DNA of 64,000 nt, from the NCBI GenBank assembly GCA_949987705.1, contig OX465281.1, positions 168,778,516-168,842,515 on the forward strand, given 5' to 3'. This stretch comes from Thereva unica (taxonomy: Eukaryota > Arthropoda > Insecta > Diptera > Therevidae). Below are positions 45,750-58,498 of this stretch, one piece after another; the stretch's first letter is position 1; each line of letters begins with the position of its first letter. Both the position numbers and the translations under genes were made by a program. The notes below the pieces were generated by a model. It saw only the letters and a list, made by a program, of their open reading frames with translations. It did not search any database and was not told the DNA's origin.

Positions 45750-46764
45750 TATAGGAAGTTATTGTAATCGGTCCGAAAATCGAAATCGAAAATTTCAACG
45801 TATTTTCATCTTTCAAGGTCCCAGGAGCATTTGTTTGTGTGTGTGTGTATGTGCGTACGGATGTGGTCATTTTTTCCTGCACGATATCGCGCGAACCAAA
45901 ATTGATATCGACTTCGTTGAGGTGTCGTTTGAAGCGTATTAACCGAAATATGATCTGAAAAGATTTTCATGAAATTCGGTCCAGCCGTTTTTTTGTTTAA
46001 GCGACGTAAGTGATTTTTGTACCTGCATGATATCGCCCGAACCACGAAAGATATTGACTTACTTGAGGTGCCGTTCGAAGCGTATTAGCGACAATATAAT
46101 CTGAAAAGATTTTTATAATATTCGGTCCAGCGGTTTTTTGGTTTAAATGACTTAAGTGATTTTTGTACCTGCACGATATCGCGCGAACTATAAAAGATAT
46201 CGACTTAGTTGACGTGCCGTTCGAAGAGTATTAACCAAAATATGATCTGAAAAGATTTTCATAAAATTCGGTCCAGCCGTTTTTTTGTTTAAGCGACGTA
46301 AGTGATTTTTGTACCTGCACGATATCGCCCGAACCACGAAAGATATTGACTTACTTGAGGTGCCGTTCGAAGCGCATTAGCGACAATATAATCTGAAAAG
46401 ATTTTTATAATATTAGGTCCAGCGGTTTTTGGTAAAATGACTTAAGTGATTTTTGTACCTGCACAATACCGCGCGAACTAAAAGCTATATCGACTTCATT
46501 GAGGTGCCAAAAAACATTAATACATCAATTTTATATACATTTTCGTCACCTAATCTTGTAGTTGCGCACATTTAGTTTGACATTTTAGCAAAAATATTGA
46601 TAAACAATTGTGACAAATTCTCGGTATTATAGATATATTCTATATTGCCTATTGTTCATTTATTATTAAAATATCCAATCATATATTCAACATCCATCAT
46701 ACTGGGAAGTTGATCGTGTGGACCGAAAGGGTCGAACCCACATCCCAACTAGTTTATTTCTATT
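45750..46764. mobile_element. Element A, second copy, unit 2
   Basis: Equivalent to 24596-25610, with the same number of internal 146-bp units. Confidence 0.72.
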
Positions 46765-46829
46765 TTCTATTATTATTTCTATATCTTCTATATCGTTGTT
46801 TCCTATAACCCATGTATTATATTGCAGAA

Positions 46830-48050
46830 ATGGAAAGGAGATCCACAAGAGTGTCTGGAGGACAACGGGAAATTATATTAGACTTCCTGAAAGAGAATTC
46901 CTCGTTAGTACGAGGGTATCATAATAGCAGCAGGGGAAGGGAGCAAGCTAACCGTCTGTGGAATCGCCTAGAAAACCAGCTAAATGCTGAGGGTTCAGGC
47001 ACCAGCAAGACATCGAAGGAATGGGCAACTGTAAGTATTTACAAAATATTGATTTAAAAAGTAAGATACATTCTAACTTCAAATCGAAGTTGAAAAAACT
47101 GGTGTCTGGTCTTAACCGGGAAGGAACTGCCACAGGTGGAGGGGCAGCAACGGCTGAATCCTTAACAGAAATTGAGAGGAGACTACTCTCAATTATGGGG
47201 CCAGGATTCGGTCAAGGCTTGCCCAGTGTTAGGGTTTACCCCTTTCCTGATGCGGTAATAAGTATGATCGGCTACAATTATATTTGTTTCTACTCCTCTG
47301 TGATGTGTTTCAGGGTCCAAGTGAGCCACGATGTGATGCCCATGAACTATCCGAGGAGGCACTTAATATTGAACTTGGGACAGAAAGACAGTATGTTTTA
47401 TTTAATTTTTCTTTAAAATTACTATCAAGCATGGTTCTCTTTGTATTACAGTTTCTATTTTTATTTTAAGGGAAGTGCGCATCGTACACGTGGAACCCCT
47501 AGCATCTGGTTTGCAGGCTGAGAATTGTGACTCCCAGCACAGAACAGCTCCACCTATTCAACCCTCGCAGTCCAGAGTAGCTTCACCTATTCCATCTTCG
47601 CAGCCCAGTGTTCCATCACTACCAACACGAATGCGGCGAGCACGAAATCGCAGTAGGTTATAAGTTATATATTTTTGAAAAAGTTATTAAGTAATGTAAT
47701 AGGCTTCCCTCAATACCTCTCCAATTATTCCTTATGACGTTCTAGCGCGACCCATGGCTCCAATTGATGAGGCACGAAGAATTCTCTCCGAGATAGAGAG
47801 GCAACGAGCAGCTTCAGATGCTGCAACAGCTCGGTCCATGCAACTAATCGGGGAGAATTTGGGACGGATTGCTACTGCCATGGAGAAATATGTGGAAAAT
47901 ATGCAGGCCGTGAGTTATGTTTCCATATTATCCAGGGTTGCAATCCACCCTGCTTGTTAGATAATCTATCATTCAAATCATTATCAACCAATACACTCAA
48001 TCCTCACGTCATTTTATTTCCAGGGCCACCGAGAAGATGAAGATAAATAG
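46830..48050 (+). CDS. Harbinger Myb/SANT-like protein, copy 2 (W13R variant)
   Basis: Exon structure as in copy 1: 46830-47030, about 47066-47254, 47314-47390, 47471-47652, 47746-47909 and 48024-48050. The codon at 46866-46868 is CGG where copy 1 has TGG, replacing the first conserved tryptophan of the Myb/SANT domain (W13) by arginine. Such tryptophans form the hydrophobic core of Myb repeats, so DNA binding by this copy is probably impaired. Other exons are unchanged as far as I can see. Confidence 0.75.
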
Positions 48051-48098
48051 TGTGTGTTCTGTTAATTAAGATATGTAAATATATACAATAATAAAAAA

Positions 48099-48575
48099 TT
48101 TAAAAAAAAAAAAAACCGACTTCAAAACTACATATACCTATGCATGCATATGTACAAACTTAAACTAAAAAGTAAAAAATAATATTTTAATTACCTCAAA
48201 GCAAGAGCCTTAAAGGACAGTTAAAAAAATTATTGATATTTATATATGTATGTATCTATTTAATATTTTTAAAAAGTTCATTTTGGAGTCGGTGCCAGCC
48301 AAAGAACAATTACGTTTATACATACCCTGAAAGCTTGGATGCAAAAGAAAACTTACGTTAATACATACCTTTGGCTGGCACCGACTCCAAAATGAACTTT
48401 TTAAAAATATTAAATAGATACATACATATATAAATATCAATAATTTTTTTAACTGTCCTTTAAGGCTCTTGCTTTGAGGTAATTAAAATATTATTTTTTA
48501 CTTTTTAGTTTAAGTTTGTACATATGCATGCATAGGTATATGTAGTTTTGAAGTCGGTTTTTTTTTTTTTTTAAA
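48099..48575. repeat. Foldback element FB2, unit 2
   Basis: Equivalent to 26945-27421; both arms retained. Confidence 0.9.
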
Positions 48576-48576
48576 T

Positions 48577-48886
48577 TTTTTATTTTTTACTTTTTAGTTT
48601 AAGTTTTTTTACAAAATTGTATTCTACTCGTCATACCCTTTCATTTGATATCCATGAAGGGGGTCGGGAAACAAAATTGCAAAATTCGGCCGCCATCTTG
48701 GAACCGACCGCCATTTTTTTACAAAATTTATATGGGACCACCTCTGAGGTATAACGTACCAAACAAAAAAAGAATCATCAAAATCGATTCATAATTGGCG
48801 GAGTAATCGCGTAACATACATAGAAAAAAAAAAAAAACATACATTCGAATTGATAACCTCCTCTTTTTTGAAGTCGGTTAAAAAAA
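48577..48886. repeat. Family B inverted copy, unit 2
   Basis: Equivalent to 27422-27731. Confidence 0.65.
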
Positions 48887-49094
48887 TAAATATAATTCTA
48901 TGTAATTGGGTGTTTAATTTTTGGTTGTAATAAAGTAAATAAAACATTTTCATTTTTTTGCTGTATTCAACATATTTTTATTTTATATTTATTATTTTTT
49001 TATATCTTATTTCCCGAGTTTTGAGAATTCGAACCAAGGGTCGTCATAAAGCATTTATTGCTTTGTCTGTCAGGCTACTGCGTATTTTTAGTAG

Positions 49095-50747
49095 TTATAG
49101 GATATGTCTTCTTTGTAACCACAGTCTTTGTACTAGAGTAGTTCTGACTGTTTGCGCCCTGATTAATGGATTCCCACTTGCTTCCTCGTAAATAATCTGC
49201 ATGTCCATATGAAACATAATTATATATTAAGTAATTTAACACATTTAGGAAAGGTCTTTAATTTTTTTAGAAAGGTTTGTAAAAATACATAAATCAGTTA
49301 TAAAATATTGTATAAAAATAGGGACTATTTTTATTTTTATTTATTTAATTTAATTTAGAACAGATAAATGCCTGATAGTATACCTGCATAGCTCTTTCAT
49401 TTCTTTGCTCTTCCTCTGTCAATTCCGGGACAGACACTCTAGCTTTATTGGCTATATTGTGTAAGACTACACAAGCGTTGGAGATGTAACCGGCCATGAT
49501 GGGGTCGTAGTGTAATTTTCTGTCCACTAAAAGGCATCGCCATCTTGATTTTAGTACTCCAATAGTACGCTCAACGCTATTTCTTACTCTGCAATGCAAA
49601 TCAGTGTAATAACGCTCGGGACTATTGGGCTCAGTATCCACTATTGGGGTCAACAGAGTGCCACGCAATGGATACCCTTGATCACCTGAAATATAACCCA
49701 AAATTACAAAAATAATCAATATTCCTCTTTATCAAAATATTAAAAGTACATTTACCTAATAACCATACATGTTCAGTTTCAGTATCACATAAGTGCTCAA
49801 GGTGGTCTTTAATAGGGTGGCTGTTCCATATGTATGAGTCGTGACTTGCACCGCCGTGACTCGCATCTATGCTCAGTATATTTAAATCAGAATCGCAGAT
49901 CTAAAAGCGCAACAAACATGTTCATTAATAAAAACTTAATATTCAAAGTCATCTTTATAAAATAACTTACTATTTGAGCATTTAAGGAGAAGTACCGCTT
50001 GCGATTGAAGTACCTCTCGTCAAATTCCGGTGGTCTCACTATGGCTATATGGGTCCCATCAATACAGCCAATCACGAATCCAAATTTTTCATAAAATCTA
50101 AAATGATACAAATAAAAATGTGAAATGGGAGCACTGGAAATTCCTACATCAATTTTCATATACTTTGATATTGTACCAACCAAATGCATATGTACCCACC
50201 CGTGCTTAATCACATTTCGCTCTTCTCTCGTTTGTGGGAAGTGAATATATTTTCTTCGAAAATGGTCACTATTCAGGGCCAATGTCATTGCTCTTAAGCA
50301 GTTAGATACACTGACTTGGTGCATCATGTGTTGTTCATTTGCTCCTACATAGCGTTGATAGGATCCCGACGCGTAAAACGATAGTGCACTTAGGACCTTA
50401 AAATAACAAAAATTTAGTAGGTATGTAGGTTTACCTACCTCTTGTAGGTTTACGAACAATAAAAACATTGTATACATAATACCTGGGTATTAATTGCCTT
50501 TGAAATATTATTTACTTACTTTAGAAACTGTCGTTAGTCCACCCTTCCTAGGTAAATAAGGTTCTAACTCTTGTACTAGTTCAAGAGTCAAACTTTTATT
50601 TAACCTATATAGGGCAATGAAATCGTGGTCCGGCATTTCGAAGCTTACTTCCAGACTTCTCACTTTCGCTGTGCTTCGTCTATAGCAAAGAGCTTCCTCC
50701 AGTCGAGCATGTTCCAAAAAATTCCCGTATAAACCCAAGTCTGTCAT
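49095..50747 (-). CDS. HARBI1-like transposase, complete six-exon gene, copy 2
   Basis: Exons 50747-50520, 50396-50200, 50097-49971, 49900-49756, 49685-49384 and 49196-49095 (TAA), again 366 codons without a break. I saw no coding difference from copy 1. It spans the unit 2/unit 3 boundary, so a partial copy (unit 1 left edge) plus at least two complete copies exist in the window. Confidence 0.9.
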
Positions 50748-51035
50748 TACTTATGCACGTAATCACTAACAAAAGTTCTTAAATAATTTTTTAAATTCAA
50801 TTAGCACAATTTGAACACTAAATACACACAAATATAAACTTAATATGTTGCTCTCGGAGTAACTTCTAAAATTTCACATAATTTGACAAATATGCAATTC
50901 ATATTAGTAGGCCATTTTCCGGTTTCCTATAGGAAATCGACAGATTTAATATGAATCATAAATGAATCATATTTTGTGGCCTTTTTATGATTTATGAAAT
51001 GAAACATAATATGATCATATTATGAAACACCCGAA
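50748..51035 (-). promoter_or_regulatory. Harbinger right subterminal and transposase promoter region, copy 2
   Basis: Equivalent to 29593-29880. Confidence 0.5.
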
Positions 51036-51053
51036 GTGGCCTTTTTAGACCCC

Positions 51054-53543
51054 CTGATCTCACCCGGACCAAACCTTCTACCTGACATTTTAAATATTAT
51101 ATTGAATTTTCGAACTGGAAAAATTGGTATGGTAGCTGATATTGAGAAGGCGTTTCTACAAATCATGTTGTTAGAGGACGATCGTGATGTACATCGATTT
51201 TATTGGTTTACTGATAAAATTCAGGATTTCAACAAGCTTCCAGCGTGGTCTGAGTATAGAATGACTAGAGTTACTTTCGGTATTGCTTGCAGTCCCTTTC
51301 TCTTAATGGCCACAATCCGTAAGCATTTGAGTATTGAAGAAACAAAATATCCTAATACCTGTTCTATACTTGGAAAGTCATTTTACATGGACGATCTTAT
51401 ATTTAGTATCGACAACGAATCAGACGCCTTAAGGAATTATTACGAATCAGTGGATATTATGAAGAGAGCGGCTATGAATTTACGGAAATGGAATTCAAAT
51501 AGTGCTGAAATTAGAAGAATATTTTTAAATGAAAGTGAGCCCCCATCATCACAAAAGGTATTAGGGATACGTTGGTGTATTCCAAGCGATGAATTAGAAT
51601 TGGATATGGATACTATTTTATCGACTACGTTACCTCAATTTGGTACAAAACGTGATTTATTGAGCCTGATATCCAGGATATATGACCCCCTAGGTGTAGC
51701 TGGTCCTTACATAGTTGGATTGAAACTTATTTTTCAGGATACTTGGAAGCGTAAATTGAAGTGGGACGATATTTTGCCCGATGAGCTGCAGAAGATTTGG
51801 AGAACATGTACTCGAGAATTACCGTATTTGAAGAAATTAGCATTACCAAGATTTGTCACTGGCACTTCGAATCAGGTATCTTTACAATTACATTTATTTG
51901 CAGATGCAAGCACAAAAGCTTATGGAGTAGTTGCTTATGTCAAAGGTGTTGATACGCATGGAAATGTGAATATAAGGTATTTATGTTCAAAGAACAGAGT
52001 CGCCCCGTTGAAAGAAGATAAGTCGCCAGAACTAACGTTGCCCAAATTAGAGCTGACTGCCGCTTTGTTAGTTGTTCGTCTTTGTAATTATATAACAAAG
52101 CATATGAGGATGGAGTTTAATTCAACAAATTTCTGGTCCGATTCTCAAATAGTACTTTCTTGGATACAGGGAGATCAACGGAAATGGAAACCATACATTT
52201 CCAATCGTGTTCAGGAAATAAATGGAAATTCAAAGAAAGACGATTGGAGACATTGTTTAGGAAAAAATAATCCCGCTGACATACTCACTCGTGGTATATC
52301 AGGGAAGAAATTAGCAGAATCGGTTTTTTGGTTACAAGGACCTAGCTGGTTAAAAGAATTCGATATGAATCAACCCCAAAACAAGGAGATGCAGGTAAAT
52401 GATTCGACAGAGTTATTAAATTTCTTAATTGTAGAACATGAAGAAGCATTAGAGCAAGAGGAACCTGTGATGAAAATGGAGAAGTATAGTGATTATAGAA
52501 AACTCTTGCGAATTACGGCCTATGTATTAAGATTCATAGCTAGTGCAAGGAGAAAATGCACTTCCGGAAATGAATTATTGAGGGTGGATGAGCTTCAAGA
52601 GGCGGAAAGATACTGGATTAAATTTATTCAAAAGCAACAATATGCAGATGAAATTAAAGCTTTGAAAAATGGGAGTTTAGTTACCGGATCTTCAAAAATA
52701 GCCATATTAAACCCAATTCTAGATAAATCTGAAATTTTACGAGTTGGCACAAGACTTGCCGTTCCAGACTTTGAAACTGATCCTCAGGAGAACTTAGATG
52801 GATTGTTCCCTATAATTATTCCTAGGCACAGTTATTTAGCGAAACTCATCATAAGAGATATTCATAATCGGATGTTACATGCTGGAGTTAACACACTGCT
52901 TGCGGAATTAAGGAGAAGGTTTTGGATACCTAGGGGACGACAACTCATAAAGTCTACTATAAAACCATGTATAGTTTGCAAGCGATTAAGGGGGAAGGCA
53001 GCGACTCAACCATTTTCTTCGCTTCCCCATAGCAGGACGTCGGCTTCTAGACCTTTTGAGACGTGTGGTGTGGACTTCGCGGGACCACTTTACGCCAAGG
53101 GACTGGAAGGTGAAGTAAATAAGTTATATATAATGCTTTTCACATGTTCAACCATTCGTGCTGTTCATTTGGAATTGGTTTCGAATTTGACAACAGAATG
53201 CTGCTTGATGGGCCTGAGGAGATTTATAGCGAGGAGAGGAGTTCCTAAAATCATCATGTCAGATAATGCAAAAACTTATAAGCGAGCTTCGAAAGACATT
53301 ATGCTGTTGGGAGATATTCTAACTTCCGAGAGACTTCAAGGATATGTATCTAGTCGTGACATTTCGTGGCAATTTATTATCGAAAGAGCTCCATGGTGGG
53401 GAGGATTTTGGGAGCGACTCGTTCGTTCAGTAAAGGATGTGTTAAAGGCAGCGATAGGAAGATCTACATTAAATGCAGAACAACTTAATACATTTCTGGC
53501 AGAAGCTGAAAATATAATAAACTCTCGACCTCTAACGTACATT
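51054..53543 (+). pseudogene. BEL/Pao pol, 3' part, unit 3
   Basis: As at 8767-11256, cut by the same non-LTR insertion as unit 1, although one silent site (GTT at about 51571) matches unit 2 rather than unit 1. Confidence 0.92.
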
Positions 53544-53767
53544 CTTCTTCTTCTTCTTTGATCCGTTAGCTGGCGGTCCGAGCGGGACGTCCCCGCAACG
53601 GATACGCTGCTGTCGGTGCCGCTGGGTCCCGAACTCTATTCACGATTCGCTTCCATTCTTCTCGGTTTTTGGCGGTGTCTCGAGCCTCGGTAACTGATAA
53701 TCGTTGATTCTTTAAGTCACCCTCGATATTCTTCAACCAGGTTTTCTTCGGTGCCGATCGATCGATT
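53544..53767 (-). mobile_element. 5'-truncated RTE-like non-LTR insertion, unit 3
   Basis: Same insertion point, length, 9-bp ACGTACATT duplication and (AAG)n tail as at 11257-11480, hence the same insertion event inherited by both units. Confidence 0.85.
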
Positions 53768-53776
53768 ACGTACATT

Positions 53777-54208
53777 AGTGACGATCCTATGGATCTATCG
53801 ACTTTGACACCAGCGCATTTCTTGAAAGGGTTCTACTCAGTTTTTCCGTTAGAAAAGTTGAACGAGTCGGATAAGGATCTTCGTTCAAAGTGGAACAAAC
53901 GTCTTTGGATAATAAAATTCTTTTGGAAGCGATGGCGAACAGAATATCTTAATCAACTAAGGTCTGCGCATTTTTCAGCGAAAGGTTCTACATTCAACGT
54001 ACAAGAAGGCGACGTTGTATTAGTGCATGATAATCTCACACCACGTCTTATATGGAAACTAGCGATCGTGGAGGCTATTTACCCAGGGCGCGATGGTAAG
54101 GTACGAGCTTGCGAGGTACGACTTCCTAATGGATCTAGACTTCGTCGGCCAATACAACTGCTATATCCATTAGAAATTTCGCGGCCGGAGGATGTGAAAA
54201 ATTGCTAA
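53777..54208 (+). pseudogene. BEL/Pao pol C-terminus, unit 3
   Basis: Equivalent to 11490-11921, with TGG (not TAG) at the site of the unit 2 stop and no MITE. Confidence 0.9.
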
Positions 54209-54362
54209 TGGCAATACCATTTCATCTCACTGGAGAGTCAACGATTCCGTTCACACAGTGAATCAGCAGTTCCTTTTAGAACATCGACGCGACAGCATTG
54301 TATTTAAATAAATTAACTTTATATCGAAATCTTGCGTTTTCCTTTAATCTCCCCAGTAGCTT

Positions 54363-55631
54363 TTTTCGACATCCCCTAAGGGTGTGAAATGCGGTTTTTA
54401 CAAACCGCTAAAGCTATAGGGCTGAAATTTTGACAGTGCATCCCTATATTGGCGTGGACATCCACTAAGAAGCGATTTTTCAAAATTCATCCCCTAAGGG
54501 GGTGAAACGGGGTTTATCCAAACCGCTAAAGTTATGGGGCTGAAATTTTAACAGTGCATTCCTGTAATGGCGTAGACTTCCACTATAAGGCGATTTTTCG
54601 AAATTTATCCCCTAAGGGGGTGAAATGGGTTTACCCAAACCTCTGGAGCTATAGGGCTGAAATTTTGACAGCGCATCCCTATAATGGCGTGAACATCCAC
54701 TAAGAAGCGATTTTTCAAATTCATCCCCTAAGGGGGTGAAACGGGGTTTATCCAAACCGCTAAAGTTATAGGGCTGGAATTTTAACAGTGCATCCCTATA
54801 ATGGAGTGGACATCCACTATAAGGCAATTTTTCGAAATTTATCCCCTAAGAGGGTGAAATGGGGTTTACCCAAACCGCTGGAGCTATATTGCTGAAATTT
54901 TGAACAGTGCATCCCCTTAATGACGTGGACATCCATTAAGAAACGATTTTTCGAAATTCATCCCCTGAGGGGGTTAAATGGGGTTAAGCCAAACTGCTGG
55001 AACTAAACGGCTGAAATTTTGACAGTGCATATCTATAGATAATGAAGTGGACATTTACTAAGAAGCGATTTTTCGAAATTCATCCCCTAAAGGGGTGAAA
55101 TGGGGTTTCCAAATCACTGGAGCTACAGGGTTGAAATTTGGACAGTGCATCCCTGTAATGACGTGGACATCCACTAAGAGGCGATTACTAGAAATGCATC
55201 CCCTAAGGGGATGAAATGGGGTTAACCCAAACCTCTGAAGCTGAAGGGCTGAAATTTTGACAGTGCATCCCTATAATCACGTAGAAATGAATGACTCGAA
55301 ATTCTCTTTATTTAATATTCATTTGTGATTGCTTCATAATTTCTTACATCCACGTAAATAGGCGAACAAACTTAACGAACGTTCGTCAAACCGTAAAATG
55401 TCACTTTTCTTGATGTCATATACATGCCAATCTCGGCTTCAAGACTTGCAGATTTGTTGAGCAGAGGTGATATTCGCAGCAATTTGTTTACCATATTTAT
55501 TAAAAAATGCACTATAATAAACCCTTTTTAGGGATAATAACAGCTGACTTTTTTGTTGGTTTTTTTAAGGAAAACATTGCACATAATAAACAGTTTTTAA
55601 AGGCGTTGCAAGGCACGCGGGTTTTATGCTA

Positions 55632-55632
<1 letters not shown>
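54363..55632. repeat. Helitron-like minisatellite element, unit 3
   Basis: Eight units and CTAG end as in unit 1. A private C-to-T change (AAACTGCTGG near 54990). Confidence 0.6.

Positions 55633-55684
<52 letters not shown>
55633..55684. repeat. (TA)n microsatellite, unit 3
   Basis: TA tract of intermediate length, 14 bp shorter than unit 2. Confidence 0.95.
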
Positions 55685-56152
55685 TAGGGTGGCCCTTATT
55701 TGCAAAAGTGCTTCAATTTTGGGTCTCGCCCCCTATAAATATGCGAATAGGCAAAAAACTAAGAAATTTAAAATTTTAGACAAATCGGGAAAGATTTAGA
55801 GGTCGCTCATGGCGAACGAAATCTTAAAAAATGATGATTTTTTATATTCTTTCATTTTGTTTACCCCTAATTACCATTTTATCAGACCTAAAAGAGTCAA
55901 TTAATATTTTTTATCCATTCTATAGCCATTATTTTTTATCCATTCTATAACCTAGTTTGGTACTATAATTTTTCTTGTTCATTAGTGTGAGAACCAGATG
56001 TCACTTGCTTATTCCGAATTTCCGAAATTTGAGTGTTAAAGTTGAAGTAGAGCCAACTTTAACTGATGTTCTCAAATTTTGACTTGAGATGGAAATAGAG
56101 AATTAGGCAGTGGAATGAGCGGGACGAAACATAAAATAAATCCACTTTCTCA
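55685..56152. other. Unassigned stretch before Pao gag, unit 3
   Basis: Equivalent to 13392-13859. Confidence 0.5.
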
Positions 56153-57364
56153 TTGTGCACGAGGCATAAAGGTCATACTTCGAAATTTTGCCGAGCAAAG
56201 GAATTAAAGTGTACACGATGTCATGGAAGGCATGCAACGTCTATGTGTGAAGCAACAGAAAATCGTGCAGTTGCAATGACTAATCAATCAAAAACAGAAG
56301 TTAATGCGAGTTGTTCCAAACAAACACTAAACCTTTGCTCCACAAACTCAAGCAGTTTAACCGGTGTTTATTTACAAACCGCACGCGCATTTGTGACAGG
56401 TTCGGAGAATTCATCAAGAATTTTTGTGCGACTTATTATTGACGGCGGTAGCCAAAGAACATACATTAAACAAAGTGTATCGCGCAAGCTTAACTTACCA
56501 GTGGTTGGTGTGCAAAATGTCAGAATTTCCACTTTTGGAAATAAAAAGCGTCCTCAGCGAGAAACGTGTAATTTAGTGCGTTTTAATATCCAAAGCCAAT
56601 ATGGTGACAAGTGTGTTAGTTTGGTTGCCTTGGAGGTAGAAGAAATTTGTGAAGACGTTCTTATGGAACCTTGTTCCACAGAGGTTGAGTTTACAAGATT
56701 CAAATTAGCTGACGTTAGCTTAGTTGGAGACCAATTAGAGAACGGTATCTGCATTTTAATAGGTTCAGATAATTATTGGAATGTCATTACAGGTGAACAT
56801 GAGCGAATTACTCACAATCTTACAGCTGTCAACACAATATTTGGATGGACATTGCAAGGCCCCGCTAAAGACGCATTTTCTGAAAATATTTCTTCCTTGT
56901 CAACAATAGTATTGCACAGTAATATACATCAGGAATTCTCAGATACAAAATTTTGGGATCTAGAGACAATTGGCATTGTTGATAAACACGAATCCAAAAC
57001 AATTTCAACTGACGACATAAATAAATTTATTAGCAAAAAGGGAAGTCGCTATGAAGGAAGGTTGCTTTGGAAGCAGGAAAATTCCGCCATTGATAATAAT
57101 CGTGAAGGTGCACAATCAAGGTTCGCAAATTTGATACGGAAACTAGTGCGAGAACCAGAGAAATTGTTAGAATATGAAAAGGCAATGAATGAACTTTTAT
57201 CTAATGGAATTGCGGAGAAAGTTGAAGATTGTAAGAGTAATGAATCACGTACATTTTTTCTTCCTCACAGAGCAGTTTATCGAGACGATAAGGCCACCTC
57301 CAAGGTACGAATAGTATTTGATGCTTCTGCACATTATAAAAATTGCGCTTCGTTAAATGATCTG
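56153..57364 (+). pseudogene. BEL/Pao gag C-terminus, protease and RT start, unit 3
   Basis: Same translation as units 1 and 2; interrupted at CTG 57362-57364. Confidence 0.9.
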
Positions 57365-57382
57365 GGGGTCTAAAAAGGCCAC

Positions 57383-57731
57383 ATTGGGTGAAACGTCTAT
57401 AATATGATTCATTTGGTGAATTCTAGCAGATCTTTAGCAGTTCTGCTAAAAATCGTAAAATGGCCGTTTTTATAAATGATTCGTAAACGATTCATATCAT
57501 CTAGAGAATCATATTTGGCAAAGACATTGCCAGACAAAAAATTTAGTGACGTGGCTATAATATTTGGGTCTATCAAACCAACATTACTAATATCAACAAA
57601 CAAAGTAACCTTTGTAATTACAATTCAAGTGGAATATAGGAATTTTAAGTGTTTAAAAAAACGTGATTTTTCGGGAAAAAAAGTGGCAGTATGTGTTCGA
57701 AATTGGAAGAAACACGAAAAGTCCGCAACAA
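57383..57731 (+). promoter_or_regulatory. Harbinger left subterminal region and possible 5' exon, copy 3
   Basis: Equivalent of 15090-15438. Confidence 0.45.
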
Positions 57732-57743
57732 GTGAGTATTATT

Positions 57744-58498
57744 AACTTCCCAGTATAGGAAGTTATTGTAATCGGTCCGAAAATCGAAATCGAAAATTTC
57801 AACGTATTTTCATCTTTCAAGGTCCCAGGAGCATTTTAAGCAAAAAATTGGGAGGAAGTATGTGTGTGTGTGTGTGTGTGTATGTGCGTACGGATGTGGT
57901 CATTTTTTCCTGCACGATATCGCGCGAACCAAAACTGATATCGACTTCGTTGAGGTGTCGTTTGAAGCGTATTAACCGAAATATGATCTGAAAAGATTTT
58001 CATGAAATTCGGTCCAGCCGTTTTTTTGTTTAAGCGGCGTAAGTGATTTTTGTACCTGCACGATATCGCCCGAACCACGAAAGATATTGACTTACTTGAG
58101 GTGCCGTTCGAAGCGTATTAGCGACAATATAATCTGAAAAGATTTTTATAATATTAGGTCCAGCGGTTTTTGGTAAAATGACTTAAGTGATTTTTGTACT
58201 TGCACAATACCGCGCGAACTAAAAACTATATCGACTTCATTGAGGCGCCAAAAAACATTAATACATCAATTTTATATACATTTTCGTCATCCTAATCTTG
58301 TAATTGCGCACATTTAGTTTGACATTTTAGCGAAAATATTGATAAACAATTGTGACAAATTCTCGGTATTATGCATATATATTCTATATTGCCTATTGTT
58401 CATTTATTATTAAAATATCCAATCATATATTCAACATCCATCATACTGGGAAGTTGATCGTGTGGACCGAAAGGGTCGAACCCACATCCCAACTAGTT
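57744..58498. mobile_element. Element A, first copy, unit 3
   Basis: GT tract length equals that of unit 2. Confidence 0.7.

Larger units (their letters stand above)
28571..49725. repeat. Tandem array unit 2 (21,155 bp)
   Basis: Complete second period. It lacks the non-LTR insertion of units 1 and 3, and instead has a 237-bp net MITE insertion at 32742-32975 and a TAG stop at 32503. It has the longest AT tract of the three units. Offsets against unit 1 step from 21,132 to 20,899, 21,136, 21,156, 21,154 and 21,155 exactly where these differences fall. Confidence 0.95.
36228..51053. mobile_element. PIF/Harbinger element, complete copy 2 (14,826 bp)
   Basis: Same TIRs (36228-36245 and 51036-51053), CTG duplication and nested content as copy 1, spanning the unit 2/unit 3 boundary. 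It differs by a W13R change in the Myb-like protein and an FADD rather than FADN box in the nested LINE. It is a duplicate by array growth, not an independent insertion, since target site and nested insertions coincide. Confidence 0.93.
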
